Shown here one piece after another: positions 17,755-26,643 of a stretch of 64,000 nucleotides of DNA. Position 1 is the stretch's first letter, and each line of letters begins with the position of its first letter. This stretch comes from Polyangiaceae bacterium. GTDB taxonomy: Bacteria > Myxococcota_A > Polyangia > Polyangiales > Polyangiaceae. The notes below the pieces were generated by a model. That model had not been told where the DNA came from. It saw only the letters and a list, made by a program, of their open reading frames with translations, and did not search any database. The stretch spans positions 496,001-560,000 of the forward strand of contig JAHBVX010000004.1 in NCBI GenBank assembly GCA_019637295.1, given 5' to 3'. The translations under genes and the position numbers were made by a program.

Positions 17755-19665
17755 GTGACAGACGCGAGTGCCGAGAGCAGTCACCCATTCGCGGCGACCT
17801 ACCGGGAGCGCGAGCGGCAGGCGAGCGCCGCGGCGGAGAGCATCGCGAGCCGCTCCCGCTTGGTGTCCAATTTGCGCGGTCTGGCCTTCGGAGCCTTCGC
17901 CATCGGCCTGTTGGTGGCGATCTTCGGCAGCTCGGGTCGAGTGCCGGCGATCATATCCGCGGTGGGCGCCCTGGCCTTCGCCGCGCTGCTCGTGGTTCAC
18001 CAGCGCATTCTGGATCGGGAGGACGAAGCGCGGCGACGGGCGCGCGTCAACCGCGACGCCTGGCTGCGCGTGAGCGGGCGCTTCCGCGAGCTGCCCCAGA
18101 CTGGCGCCGAGGTGAAGCCCCCAGCGCACCCCTACGCCGACGATCTGGACGTGCTCGGCCCCGGGTCCTTGTTTCAACGCTTGTGCACCGCGCACACTCC
18201 GTACGGCCGCCGCGCGTTGGCCCAGTGGCTGACCACACCGCAGGCTGGGCCGGTGATCGCAGAACGCCAGCGCGCCGTGCAGGAGCTCGCGCCGCTCCTC
18301 GAAGAGCGACAGCGACTCGAAGCGCTCGCGCTCTTCGCGGTGGACGCGCTGGGGTCCGACGGCAAGAAGCGCGCGAAGATCGCTCCGGATCCGGAGCCCT
18401 TCGTCAACTGGGCCAAGAGCCCACCCGTGCTGAGCCAGCGGCCGGTCGTGGTCTGGGGCAGCCGCATCCTACCGCCCGTGACGCTCGCCACCCTGGTGGC
18501 CTGGACGGCCCTGGGCACGCCCGCCTACTGGTTCACCATCCCGCTCTTGCTCCAGTTCGCGCTGCTCCACCGAGCCAGAGAGGCGACCCTACGCGCCTTC
18601 GAGGCGGTGGCCACCAGCGAAGGCGCCTTGGCACGCTACGGCGCGATGCTGGAGGTGCTCGAGAAGCTCGACGCGAAGTCGGGCTTCGTGGCGCGGCTCA
18701 AGGCGGACGTCTCCAAAGGCGGCGCTCCTCCGTCGGAAGCCATGCGCGCCCTCGGCCGACGTGTGGGGTGGTTCGAGCTGCGCCACAACGGGCTGGTCCA
18801 CCCCTTCGCCAACGCGCTGCTGCTCTGGGACGTACACTGCACGCTGAGTCTGGAGGCGTGGCAGGTGCGGAGCGGCCAGGCCTGTCAGCTCTGGCTGTTG
18901 TCCCTTGGTGAGCTGGAGGCGCTCTGCTCACTCGCCGCGCTCGCACACGACGAGCCCGAGTACGCCTTCCCGACCGTGTCGCCGGAGACTCGCTTCGAAG
19001 CGGAGGCGCTCGGTCACCCCCTGCTCCCGTCGGATTCACGGGTGACGAACGACGTCACATTGGCACGCGGGGGCGTGGCGTTGCTCGTGACTGGCTCGAA
19101 CATGAGCGGCAAGAGCACGCTGCTCAGGGCCATCGGACTCGCGGCCGCCATGGCTCAGGCGGGGGGTCCGGTGTGCGCCAAGGCGCTGGTCTGTAGCCGC
19201 TTCGCCATCCGCACGAGCATTCGCGTGAGCGACTCGCTCGAGGCCGGGGTGAGCCACTTCTACGCGGAGGTAGGCAAGCTCAAGGCAGTGATGGATGCGA
19301 CCTCGGGAGAGCTACCCGTGCTCTTCCTGCTCGACGAGATCCTGCACGGCACGAACTCCCGAGAGCGTCAGATCGGGGCTCGTTGGGTGCTCGCCGAACT
19401 GCTTGGGCGCGGCGCCACGGGCGCCATCTCGACGCACGACATGGAGCTGTGTCGCCTCCCGGATGAGCTGATGACCCTCGTCACGCTGGTCCACTTCCGG
19501 GAGAGCGTGAGGGACGGCAAGATGACGTTCGACTACCGGGCTCGACCCGGTCCCGTCACCTCGGGCAACGCGCTGCGCCTGATGCAGCTCGTGGGACTGG
19601 ACGTGCCCCTCGACGAGCCCATCAGCCGAGATCGAAACGAACTCGCACGCGATCCTGAAGCTTGA
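17755..19665 (+). CDS. Membrane-anchored MutS-like ATPase
   Basis: This 636-residue protein has two hydrophobic helices near residues 43-85, a middle lever region, and a C-terminal MutS domain V ATPase. Walker A is GSNMSGKST, Walker B is LFLLDEILHGTNSRER, and STHDMEL follows. The mismatch-recognition domain of true MutS is absent. Similar transmembrane MutS-like proteins exist in several phyla, and their role is unclear. The gene ends 44 bp inside the convergent yceI-like gene. Confidence 0.8.
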   Translation: MTDASAESSHPFAATYRERERQASAAAESIASRSRLVSNLRGLAFGAFAIGLLVAIFGSSGRVPAIISAVGALAFAALLVVHQRILDREDEARRRARVNRDAWLRVSGRFRELPQTGAEVKPPAHPYADDLDVLGPGSLFQRLCTAHTPYGRRALAQWLTTPQAGPVIAERQRAVQELAPLLEERQRLEALALFAVDALGSDGKKRAKIAPDPEPFVNWAKSPPVLSQRPVVVWGSRILPPVTLATLVAWTALGTPAYWFTIPLLLQFALLHRAREATLRAFEAVATSEGALARYGAMLEVLEKLDAKSGFVARLKADVSKGGAPPSEAMRALGRRVGWFELRHNGLVHPFANALLLWDVHCTLSLEAWQVRSGQACQLWLLSLGELEALCSLAALAHDEPEYAFPTVSPETRFEAEALGHPLLPSDSRVTNDVTLARGGVALLVTGSNMSGKSTLLRAIGLAAAMAQAGGPVCAKALVCSRFAIRTSIRVSDSLEAGVSHFYAEVGKLKAVMDATSGELPVLFLLDEILHGTNSRERQIGARWVLAELLGRGATGAISTHDMELCRLPDELMTLVTLVHFRESVRDGKMTFDYRARPGPVTSGNALRLMQLVGLDVPLDEPISRDRNELARDPEA

Positions 19666-20122
19666 TCGCGCCGAGCAGCGCCTTGTAGGGCGCGATCCCG
19701 AAGCGGCTCGGGATCAGCTCGACCTCACCGAGGTAGCGACCATCCTCGCGCTGCGCCGAGAACTCGACCGGCTGACGCTGGCCACGCAGCGTGAGCGTGC
19801 CGGCGATGCGGACGACATCGCCCTCGGGCTTGCCCGTTCCCTCGAAGCGAACCTCCGGGTAGCGCGACGTCTGTAGCACCTTGTCGCGAATGTTCTGCCG
19901 AATCTCGCCGCGATCACCGTCCGACAGCGCGCCGACTGGGTTACCGTCCACCAGGGCCGTCACCACGGTCAGGCTCGCGGGGTCGAACGTGGCTTCGATC
20001 GAGGTGCCGTCGTGGCCGATCTCGAAGCGCTCGACCTTCAGCCGTAGGTCGTGAGCAAGCCTCGACAAGAGCCCGTCTTTGTAGGTCGAGACCTCGACCG
20101 TACCCGTGAGTCGCTGGTTCAT
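19622..20122 (-). CDS. YceI-like family protein
   Basis: This 166-residue protein has YceI-like features: SRLAHDLRLKVERFEI near the N terminus, RYPEVRFEGTG in the middle, and IAGTLTLRGQRQPVEF. YceI proteins are lipocalin-like barrels that bind polyisoprenoids or other amphiphiles. No export signal is evident, so this member may be cytoplasmic. The ATG at 20122 is chosen over the upstream frame start at 20152. Its 3' end overlaps the MutS-like gene on the other strand. Confidence 0.75.
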   Translation of the reverse strand: MNQRLTGTVEVSTYKDGLLSRLAHDLRLKVERFEIGHDGTSIEATFDPASLTVVTALVDGNPVGALSDGDRGEIRQNIRDKVLQTSRYPEVRFEGTGKPEGDVVRIAGTLTLRGQRQPVEFSAQREDGRYLGEVELIPSRFGIAPYKALLGAIKLQDRVRVRFDLG

Positions 20123-20305
20123 GGCGCGGCCGCGAGCCTGTCTCGCTTTCAATTCACGGTAAATGACGGAAGGCGACCAGGGTCGACTTGGGTAGTGGCC
20201 GGCCGAACTCTGCTCGACCCCAGACCAGGACGAGGTGGACCGGTCGCCTACGAGCGCGGTCGCCTCGGCGGCTAGGGCGCGCTACAGTCGAGTGTTTCCC
20301 GCGGC

Positions 20306-20335
20306 TTGACGGTCAAATGGCGCCAAGGCTAGCCT
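20306..20335 (+). promoter_or_regulatory. Possible sigma-70-type promoter for the FHA-GGDEF operon
   Basis: TTGACG (20306-20311) and TAGCCT (20330-20335) are 18 bp apart and lie about 90 bp upstream of the GTG at 20424. They fall within the 300-bp divergent gap between the yceI-like gene and this operon. The match is moderate. I saw nothing else in the gap. Confidence 0.3.
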
Positions 20336-20423
20336 CCCTCCCGTTTCCCTGCGCATGGCCCTGGAGCGTTGACTCCGGAGGCGCCAGTCGTGGGCTGACG
20401 ACGGTTTCAGGGGCCCATCCTCC

Positions 20424-21323
20424 GTGAGCGATTTCGACGAAAAGACGCGCGTGACGCAGGTCGTGCAGCGACCCGGTCCAGAGGAGGGGGACACCGGGAA
20501 CGACTGCGTGGTCGTCATCTACACCAAGGAGCCTGGGCTGCTCGGCAAGCGCTTCGTGCTGGATACGAACCCGACGCGCATCGGGCGTGGCGCGGACAAC
20601 GCGATCGTGCTCGAGGGAGACTCCGTCTCTCGCCGTCATGCCCACCTCGAGCGCCGCCTGGGTCGCTGGTACGTGGTCGACGATGGCTCGACCAACGGCA
20701 CCTATCTGAACGAGGAGCAAGTCGCGAAGGAAGCGCTGCTGAACAACGCGGACCGAGTCAAGGTGGGCCCCACCATCTTGAAGTACCTGTCGGGGGCAGA
20801 CGCAGAGGCGAAGTACCACGAAGAAATCTATCGCATGACGATCGTGGATGGCCTGACTCAGATCCACAACAAGCGGTACCTGTTCGAGAGCCTCGAGGGC
20901 GAGGTCAGTCGCGCGCGTCGCCACGAGCGCCCGCTGTCGGTCATCATGTTCGACATCGATTTCTTCAAGCCCATCAACGACCAGTACGGCCACCTGGCGG
21001 GGGACTACGTGCTGCGCGAGTTGGCGAAGGTGGTGCAGGGGCGCATCCGCCGCGACGAGACCTTCGCGCGCTACGGCGGCGAGGAGTTCGTGGTCGTGCT
21101 GCCGGAGACCCCGCTCGAGGGCGCCATCGCCCTCGCTGAGACCCTGCGCGCGCGCATCGCGGAGCACGCCTTCGTGTTCCAGGGTGAGCGGATGGCCGTC
21201 ACGATCAGCATGGGTTGCGCGTTGCTTTCCCCGGACGACAAGTCCGCCACGGATCTGATCCAGCGCGCGGACGAGCGGCTGTACGACGCCAAGCGCGGCG
21301 GCCGCAACCGCGTGTGCTATTGA
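20424..21323 (+). CDS. FHA-GGDEF diguanylate cyclase
   Basis: This 299-residue protein has an FHA phosphothreonine-binding domain at about 45-115 (RIGRGADNAIVL, VSRRHAHLE, DGSTNGTYLN). A GGDEF domain follows at about 135-295, with the active-site motif RYGGEEFVVVLPE. The product-inhibition I-site is RxxE rather than RxxD, so feedback control may be weak. It should make c-di-GMP in response to a Ser/Thr kinase signal. It is first in a tight forward run, 7 bp ahead of the aminotransferase. Confidence 0.9.
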   Translation: MSDFDEKTRVTQVVQRPGPEEGDTGNDCVVVIYTKEPGLLGKRFVLDTNPTRIGRGADNAIVLEGDSVSRRHAHLERRLGRWYVVDDGSTNGTYLNEEQVAKEALLNNADRVKVGPTILKYLSGADAEAKYHEEIYRMTIVDGLTQIHNKRYLFESLEGEVSRARRHERPLSVIMFDIDFFKPINDQYGHLAGDYVLRELAKVVQGRIRRDETFARYGGEEFVVVLPETPLEGAIALAETLRARIAEHAFVFQGERMAVTISMGCALLSPDDKSATDLIQRADERLYDAKRGGRNRVCY

Positions 21324-21330
21324 CGGCAGC

Positions 21331-22677
21331 GTGAGCTTCTCGGAACTCCCGCCTCCCCCGGAGGTCGAGCCGGGCCAAGATCTGCCCGAGCTGCGCACGC
21401 GCCCCCCCGGCCCGCAGTCGCGGACCTGGCTCCTGCGCCTCTCGCGCACGGCGGCACCGATGGGGCCCGCGCCGGGCTTCGACCCGTTGCGAGGCATCCA
21501 CAGCGAGGCGCGACCGTGGACGATCGTGTACGCGACGGCGAAGGGGTGCAACGTGCTCGACGTGGACGGCAACCGCTACGTCGACCTCGCCGCGGGCTTC
21601 GGCGCGCAGCTGCTGGGACATGCGCACCCTCGCATCCAAAAGGTGATCGAGCTGCAGGCACCGCGCTTGCTCCAAGCGCTCGGTGACCTCCACCCAGCAG
21701 ACGCGACCATCGCGCTGATGGAACGCCTCGCGAAGCTGCATCCGGCGGCGAGCGCCCGGGTGATCCTCGGCCTCACGGGCGCCGACGCCGTGACGGCGGC
21801 GCTGAAGACGGCGATGCTCTGCACCGGGCGCCCGGGCGTGCTCGCCTTCGAGGGCGCCTACCACGGGCTCGGCTACGGGCCGCTGCGCGCCTGCGGCCTG
21901 CGCCCCGGCTATCGCGAGCCCTTCAGCCCTCAGCTTGGCACGCCGGCGCGCTTCCTGCCGTATCCGGCCAGCGCGGACGCGGCCGAGCAGGCCCTCGAGC
22001 GAGCTCGCTTCGAGCTCGCTCGAGGAGACATCGGCGCGCTGCTGTTCGAGCCGATTCTGGGGCGCGGCGGGGTGGTGGTGCCGCCGGAGGGCTTCCTGGC
22101 GGAGGTGTGTGCGATGGCGCGCACAGCTGGCGCGCTGGTCGTCGCGGACGAGATCTGGACCGCCCTCGGCCGAGCGGGCAGTTGGCTCGCGAGCCACGAG
22201 CACGGACCCGATTTGGTCTGTCTGGGCAAGGGGCTCGGTGGTGGGCTGCCCATCAGCGCGTGCATCGGCTCCGACCGCGTGATGAGCGCCTGGCGACGCG
22301 ACCCCGAGGTCGTGCACACCTCCACCTTCTCCGGCGCGCCCCTCAGCGCTGCCACGGCGATCGCGACGCTCGACGTGCTGAAGCGCGATGACCTCGTCGC
22401 CCGCTCGGCGCGGGTCGGCGCCGCCTTTCGCGAGCAGCTCGCCCGTCGCTTCGTCGGGCGCAAGCCGGTTCGAGACGTGCGTGGCAGCGGTCTGATGATC
22501 GGGATCGACTCGAGCGAGCCGGGGTCGGCTTCACGGTGGTGCCGCCGCCTGCTGGAGCGCGGATACATCACCACCACCGGCGGGGGCGACCGTGACGTGT
22601 TGGTGCTGACACCACCCCTCGACATATCCGAGCGCTTGCTGACCGCGTTTTGCGATGCGTTCGACGAGTGCTTGTGA
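21331..22677 (+). CDS. Class III PLP-dependent aminotransferase
   Basis: This 448-residue enzyme has the class III fold: VVADEIWTALGR with the PLP-contacting Asp, LGKGLGGGLPISA with the Schiff-base Lys, and AAGFGAQLLGHAHP in the N-terminal half. Class III enzymes transfer amino groups to terminal aldehydes or ketones. The next two genes could make a fatty aldehyde, so a long-chain aldehyde is a reasonable substrate; that is inference. It starts with a GTG at 21331. Confidence 0.85.
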   Translation: MSFSELPPPPEVEPGQDLPELRTRPPGPQSRTWLLRLSRTAAPMGPAPGFDPLRGIHSEARPWTIVYATAKGCNVLDVDGNRYVDLAAGFGAQLLGHAHPRIQKVIELQAPRLLQALGDLHPADATIALMERLAKLHPAASARVILGLTGADAVTAALKTAMLCTGRPGVLAFEGAYHGLGYGPLRACGLRPGYREPFSPQLGTPARFLPYPASADAAEQALERARFELARGDIGALLFEPILGRGGVVVPPEGFLAEVCAMARTAGALVVADEIWTALGRAGSWLASHEHGPDLVCLGKGLGGGLPISACIGSDRVMSAWRRDPEVVHTSTFSGAPLSAATAIATLDVLKRDDLVARSARVGAAFREQLARRFVGRKPVRDVRGSGLMIGIDSSEPGSASRWCRRLLERGYITTTGGGDRDVLVLTPPLDISERLLTAFCDAFDECL

Positions 22678-22682
22678 CGGCC

Positions 22683-23834
22683 ATGAATCGCGAGGAAATC
22701 CTGAGCCGGAGCGACGCCTTGCACGAGCGCGTGCAGCGTTTCGCCCTGGCGAACGACGGCGACAGCTTCGACGCCATCGCCTGCGACATCGCCCGCTTCC
22801 AGGCCGACGCCATCCCGGGCTATCGACGACTCGCGGACGCGCGGGGGTCGCTGCTCGACGACGCCAGCGCGCTGCCGGCGGTACCGACGGATGCGTTCCG
22901 ACTGACGCGAGTCGCAGTGCACGACTCCGCGGATGACGTCACCCGCTTCGTGAGCAGCGGCACGACCGCCGAGGCCCGGAGCGTGCACGCGCTGCGGCGC
23001 ACGGACACCCTCGAGCGCTTGGCGCTGAGCTGGGGACGCAAGGCGCTCGTTCCACACTGGCCGGCCCGCCGGGTCGTCATCGCGCTGGCTCCCCACCCCG
23101 GGGCGCCAGCGACGTCGTCGCTGGGCTTCATGATGCGCTCCTTCATCGCGTCCCTGGATGGCCGAGCGCTGGCCGCCGACCCCGCCGGCGCCGCATTCGA
23201 CCCCGACTCTTCCGCGCGCTGGCTGGCCTCTCCCCAGGGGCTCGACGCGGAAGGCGTGCGGCGCGCCGCGCTGGTCGCGCTGGAGCGACAGGAACCCCTA
23301 CTCGTGCTGGCCACCTCCTTTGCCCTGGTAGCTCTGCTCGACGGTCTCGGAGGTGAGCGCCTGCGCGCCCCGAAGAACTCGGTCGTGATGCAGACCGGCG
23401 GTTTCAAGGGGCGCACTCGCACGGTGAGCCCTGGCGCGCTCAGCTCGGCCATCGCGCGAGCGTTCGGCATCGACGAGGCGCGCATCGTCGGCGAGTACGG
23501 CATGACCGAGCTGTCCAGTCAGGCGTACGAGGGCACCCTCGCGGATGCGGAGCTCTCGGGTCCCCCCTCGGTCTACCTGCCGCCCCCGTGGCTTCGCATT
23601 CACTCCGTCGACCCGGTTCGGTTGATCCGGTTGCCGCCCGGCGAGGTCGGCCTGGCGCGCTTCGTGGACCTGGCGAACGTCGACAGCGCGGTGTGCATCG
23701 TCACCAAGGATCTGGTGCGCGAGGTCGATGGGGGGGTCGAGCTCATCGGTCGCAGTCCAGGCGCGCCCCTGCGCGGGTGCTCGCTCACGCTCGAGCAATT
23801 GCTGCCCGGTAAGGCGGCGGGAGGCGCCGCGTGA
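22683..23834 (+). CDS. LuxE-like acyl-protein synthetase
   Basis: This 383-residue protein resembles LuxE and related adenylate-forming enzymes. Features include the loop FVSSGTTAEARSV near residue 100, GGFKGRTRTVSP, and the AMP-binding-like GEYGMTELSSQAYEG. LuxE activates a fatty acid as acyl-AMP and passes it to LuxC. The start lies 5 bp after the aminotransferase, and the stop overlaps the GTG of the LuxC-like gene, so the pair is coupled as in lux operons. No luciferase genes are nearby, so light production is not implied. Confidence 0.82.
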   Translation: MNREEILSRSDALHERVQRFALANDGDSFDAIACDIARFQADAIPGYRRLADARGSLLDDASALPAVPTDAFRLTRVAVHDSADDVTRFVSSGTTAEARSVHALRRTDTLERLALSWGRKALVPHWPARRVVIALAPHPGAPATSSLGFMMRSFIASLDGRALAADPAGAAFDPDSSARWLASPQGLDAEGVRRAALVALERQEPLLVLATSFALVALLDGLGGERLRAPKNSVVMQTGGFKGRTRTVSPGALSSAIARAFGIDEARIVGEYGMTELSSQAYEGTLADAELSGPPSVYLPPPWLRIHSVDPVRLIRLPPGEVGLARFVDLANVDSAVCIVTKDLVREVDGGVELIGRSPGAPLRGCSLTLEQLLPGKAAGGAA

Positions 23835-24904
23835 CGGAGGCGAGCGTGCCCCGGATCGCTCGGGTGAGGCGGCTGCTCGACGCCGCGCGCGTGCTGGCCG
23901 ACCCGCGCACCGCGCTCGGCGCGCGTGCTCGCGCCGAGCTCCCCGCCGTCAGCGGTCTGAGTGCCGAGAACGTGGCGCGGGCTCTATCCGAGGTCCTGGA
24001 GGTCGACGCGACGGACGGCGACCTCCAGCGGTTGCTCGCCACCGTCGAGGACTCACCCAGGACCCACGTCCTGCTCGCAGCCAACGTGTTCACGGCGCCA
24101 TTGCGGGCCATTGCGCTCGCCTTGGCGCAGTCACCTCGGGTGGACGTGCGGCCCTCGCGACGTGAACCGCTCTTCACCGAACTGTTGCACGAGGCCAGTC
24201 ACGGCGCGTTTCGCATCGTGAGTGAGCTCGCCCCAGCGCCGGGGGACCACGTCTGGGCCTACGGCAGTGACGAGACGCTCGAGTCGGTGCGCGGCGAGCT
24301 GCCCGCCGGCGTGGTCTTTCACGGCCACGGCAGCGGGTTCGGCGTGGCGGTACTCGAGCTCGATGACGCAGACGCGGCGCAGGTCACACAGCTGTCGGCG
24401 GCGCTGGCGCGGGACGTCGTCGTGTTCGATCAACGGGGATGCCTGAGTCCGCGCTTGGTGCTCGTCGTCGGCGCAGAAGCGCGAGCACGGCAGTTCGCGA
24501 CCGAGCTCGCGGCGGCGCTCGCTCGACACCACCACGACATTCCGCCCGGCCCGCTCTCGAGCGAAGAGGCGGCGCTGGTGAGCTGGTATCGGGACACCTT
24601 CACCTACGCCGCGGAGGCCTTCCCGGCGGGAAAGGGCGTCGTCGGCTTCTCCCCGGGCGGAGAGCTGACGCTGCCTCCGGTCGGACGCAACGTCCACGTC
24701 GCCCGGCTGCCTGATCCCGTCGCCCCGCTCGAGCCCTGGGCGCGCGCCGTCACCAGTGTCGGGCTCTTCGGCTCCGAGCAACTGCGCGTCCGGCTTGCGG
24801 GCGTGGTTGCGGGCGCGCGCCTGTGCGCCGTGGGCCAGCAACAGCGCCCGCCCCTCGACGGCCCGGTGGACCTGCGCGAGCGCACTCGGCGCGAAGTGCT
24901 GTGA
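23831..24904 (+). CDS. LuxC-like acyl-CoA/acyl-protein reductase
   Basis: This 357-residue protein matches the LuxC aldehyde-dehydrogenase-like family. VVVFDQRGCLSPRLVLV carries the probable catalytic cysteine that holds the acyl group, and VFHGHGSGFGVAVLE resembles the LuxC nucleotide region. It should reduce the acyl group made by the preceding LuxE-like protein to an aldehyde with NADPH. It is shorter than typical LuxC (about 480 residues), with the reduction mainly at the N terminus. It is last in the operon. Confidence 0.8.
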   Translation: MTEASVPRIARVRRLLDAARVLADPRTALGARARAELPAVSGLSAENVARALSEVLEVDATDGDLQRLLATVEDSPRTHVLLAANVFTAPLRAIALALAQSPRVDVRPSRREPLFTELLHEASHGAFRIVSELAPAPGDHVWAYGSDETLESVRGELPAGVVFHGHGSGFGVAVLELDDADAAQVTQLSAALARDVVVFDQRGCLSPRLVLVVGAEARARQFATELAAALARHHHDIPPGPLSSEEAALVSWYRDTFTYAAEAFPAGKGVVGFSPGGELTLPPVGRNVHVARLPDPVAPLEPWARAVTSVGLFGSEQLRVRLAGVVAGARLCAVGQQQRPPLDGPVDLRERTRREVL

Positions 24905-24915
24905 CGCGCTGCCAA

Positions 24916-26250
24916 CTACACTCCGGCGCGGCGCAACAGCCGGGGCGCCTCCCGACGCGCGCTGGCGACCACGCTCTCCGAGTCGAGGGTCAGGAGCTCG
25001 CCGGAGCGGACCACGAAACGTCCGCCCACCAGCACGTGTTCCACGTCACGCGACTGCGCGCCGTACACGAGGGTAGCGATCGGATCGAGCGCCGGTGCCA
25101 GGTGCGCGCCGCTGCGACGAACGACGACCAGATCGGCTGCCTTGCCCGCTTCGACGCTGCCCACCTCCTCGTCGAGGCCGAGGGTGCGCGCGCCGTCGAT
25201 GGTCGCCAGCCGCAGGACGTCCCGCGCTGGCAGCGCGCCGGGGCCCGCCACCCAGCTCGACAACAGCGCCGCGTGGCGCATCTCCAGCCAAGGATCGAGG
25301 TTGTTGTTGCAGGGCGCGCCGTCCGGACCCAGGCCGACCACCACGCCGGCTGCCCGCAGCGCGGCTACTTTGGCTACGCCGCTGCCGAGCTTGAGGTTGG
25401 CGCTGGGGCAGTGCACGACCCGAGTGCCGTCCGCGCCGAGCCGGCGCATCTGGCGCGGCGTGAGCTGGACCCCGTGCGCGATCGACGCCCAGGGTCCGGC
25501 CATGCCCCAGCGGCGAAGGACGTCCACGTCGTCCGCGCCGTGGATCTGCCGCACCGCCGCGCGCTCGCCGGGATGCTCGCTGGCGTGCGTGTGAAAGCGT
25601 CGACCGGGCGCCCGACCTCGCTCGATGGCCTGTCGGACCAGCGCTTCGGAGCAGGACAGGATGAAGCGCGGGATCCAGACGTGATGCGCTCGCCCGCTCG
25701 GGTGGGCCGACCAGAGCGCCTCGAGTTGCTCGGCGCTGCGGATCGAGTCGCGAGTGCTCTCGCGCAAGCGCTTGGGCACTCCCCGCCCGGTGTCCATCAG
25801 GCTCTTGCCTCCGCACACGCGGATCCCGGCGCGCACGCAGGCGTCGAACACCACGTCGTAGTCGTGGACGGAGCCGAGATCCAGGATCGTCGTCGTCCCC
25901 GCGCCGAGCAACTCCACCAGCCCGAGCTCGGCGCTAGCGCGCAACGAGCGCTCGTCGTGAGCGGCCTCGAGCGGCCAGATACGCTCCCGGAGCCAAGCAA
26001 GCAGGGGCAGGTCATCGGCCAGCCCGCGCATCAGCGCCTGGCACAAGTGGACGTGCGCCATCACGAACCCCGGCAGCACGATGCGATCCCGCGCGTCGAT
26101 CACGCGAGCCCCAGCCGGCGCGCGAAACCGGCCCACGCGAACGATCCGCCCGGCCTCGATCCAGACATTGCCCGACAGCACGCGGTCACCAGCGTCGCAG
26201 GTGACGATCGTCGCGCCCTCGAAGATGATCGGCGTCGGCACTGGCTTCAT
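24916..26250 (-). CDS. Amidohydrolase, TRZ/ATZ deaminase-like
   Basis: This 444-residue protein has the metal-dependent hydrolase signature: HVHL after VLPGFVMA, FHTHASEHPGE, SIAHGVQL, and LGPDGAPCNNNLD with the catalytic Asp. The closest group is the MTA/SAH deaminase-guanine deaminase set. It is the last gene of a nucleoside-salvage operon with PNP and cytidine deaminase, so a purine or related base is a likely substrate. The ATG at 26250 overlaps the cytidine deaminase stop. Confidence 0.85.
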   Translation of the reverse strand: MKPVPTPIIFEGATIVTCDAGDRVLSGNVWIEAGRIVRVGRFRAPAGARVIDARDRIVLPGFVMAHVHLCQALMRGLADDLPLLAWLRERIWPLEAAHDERSLRASAELGLVELLGAGTTTILDLGSVHDYDVVFDACVRAGIRVCGGKSLMDTGRGVPKRLRESTRDSIRSAEQLEALWSAHPSGRAHHVWIPRFILSCSEALVRQAIERGRAPGRRFHTHASEHPGERAAVRQIHGADDVDVLRRWGMAGPWASIAHGVQLTPRQMRRLGADGTRVVHCPSANLKLGSGVAKVAALRAAGVVVGLGPDGAPCNNNLDPWLEMRHAALLSSWVAGPGALPARDVLRLATIDGARTLGLDEEVGSVEAGKAADLVVVRRSGAHLAPALDPIATLVYGAQSRDVEHVLVGGRFVVRSGELLTLDSESVVASARREAPRLLRRAGV

Positions 26251-26639
26251 CCCTCGAACGAGAATGCGTAGGGCAAGAGTTCCGAGAGCTGGTGCTGCAC
26301 GCGCCCCGACGGCGTCGCGCAGATGACGACCGCATCCTCGGCGAACTCGCGCAGCACCTGCCGGCAAATGCCGCAGGGCAGCGTCGGCTCCGAGGTGTCC
26401 GTGAACACCGCGACGGCCGAGAGCTCGCGCACGCCGGCGGCTACCATCGCGCCGACGGCCGAACGCTCGGCGCACTGCGTGGCGCCAAAGCTGGCATTCT
26501 CCACGTTGCACCCGACGTACACGGAGCCGTCGCTGCCGAGCAGCGCGGCGCCCACGGCGAACTTCGAGTAAGGGGCGTGCGCGTGGGCGGCAACCGCCTG
26601 TGCGGCGGCCACGAGGCTATCTTCGACGCTGCGATCCAT
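26247..26639 (-). CDS. cdd: Cytidine deaminase
   Basis: This 130-residue enzyme is of the small tetrameric type. Zinc ligands are visible in CAERSA and PCGICRQ, and CNVENASFG is the substrate-binding motif. It converts cytidine and deoxycytidine to uridine forms. The ATG at 26639 lies 4 bp after the PNP stop; a GTG at 26663 inside the PNP gene is less likely. It sits between PNP and the amidohydrolase. Confidence 0.93.
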   Translation of the reverse strand: MDRSVEDSLVAAAQAVAAHAHAPYSKFAVGAALLGSDGSVYVGCNVENASFGATQCAERSAVGAMVAAGVRELSAVAVFTDTSEPTLPCGICRQVLREFAEDAVVICATPSGRVQHQLSELLPYAFSFEG

Positions 26640-26643
26640 GACG

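Noticed and set aside
22683-24904. Bioluminescence (lux) operon
   Set aside because: LuxE- and LuxC-like genes are present, but no luciferase subunit genes are nearby.
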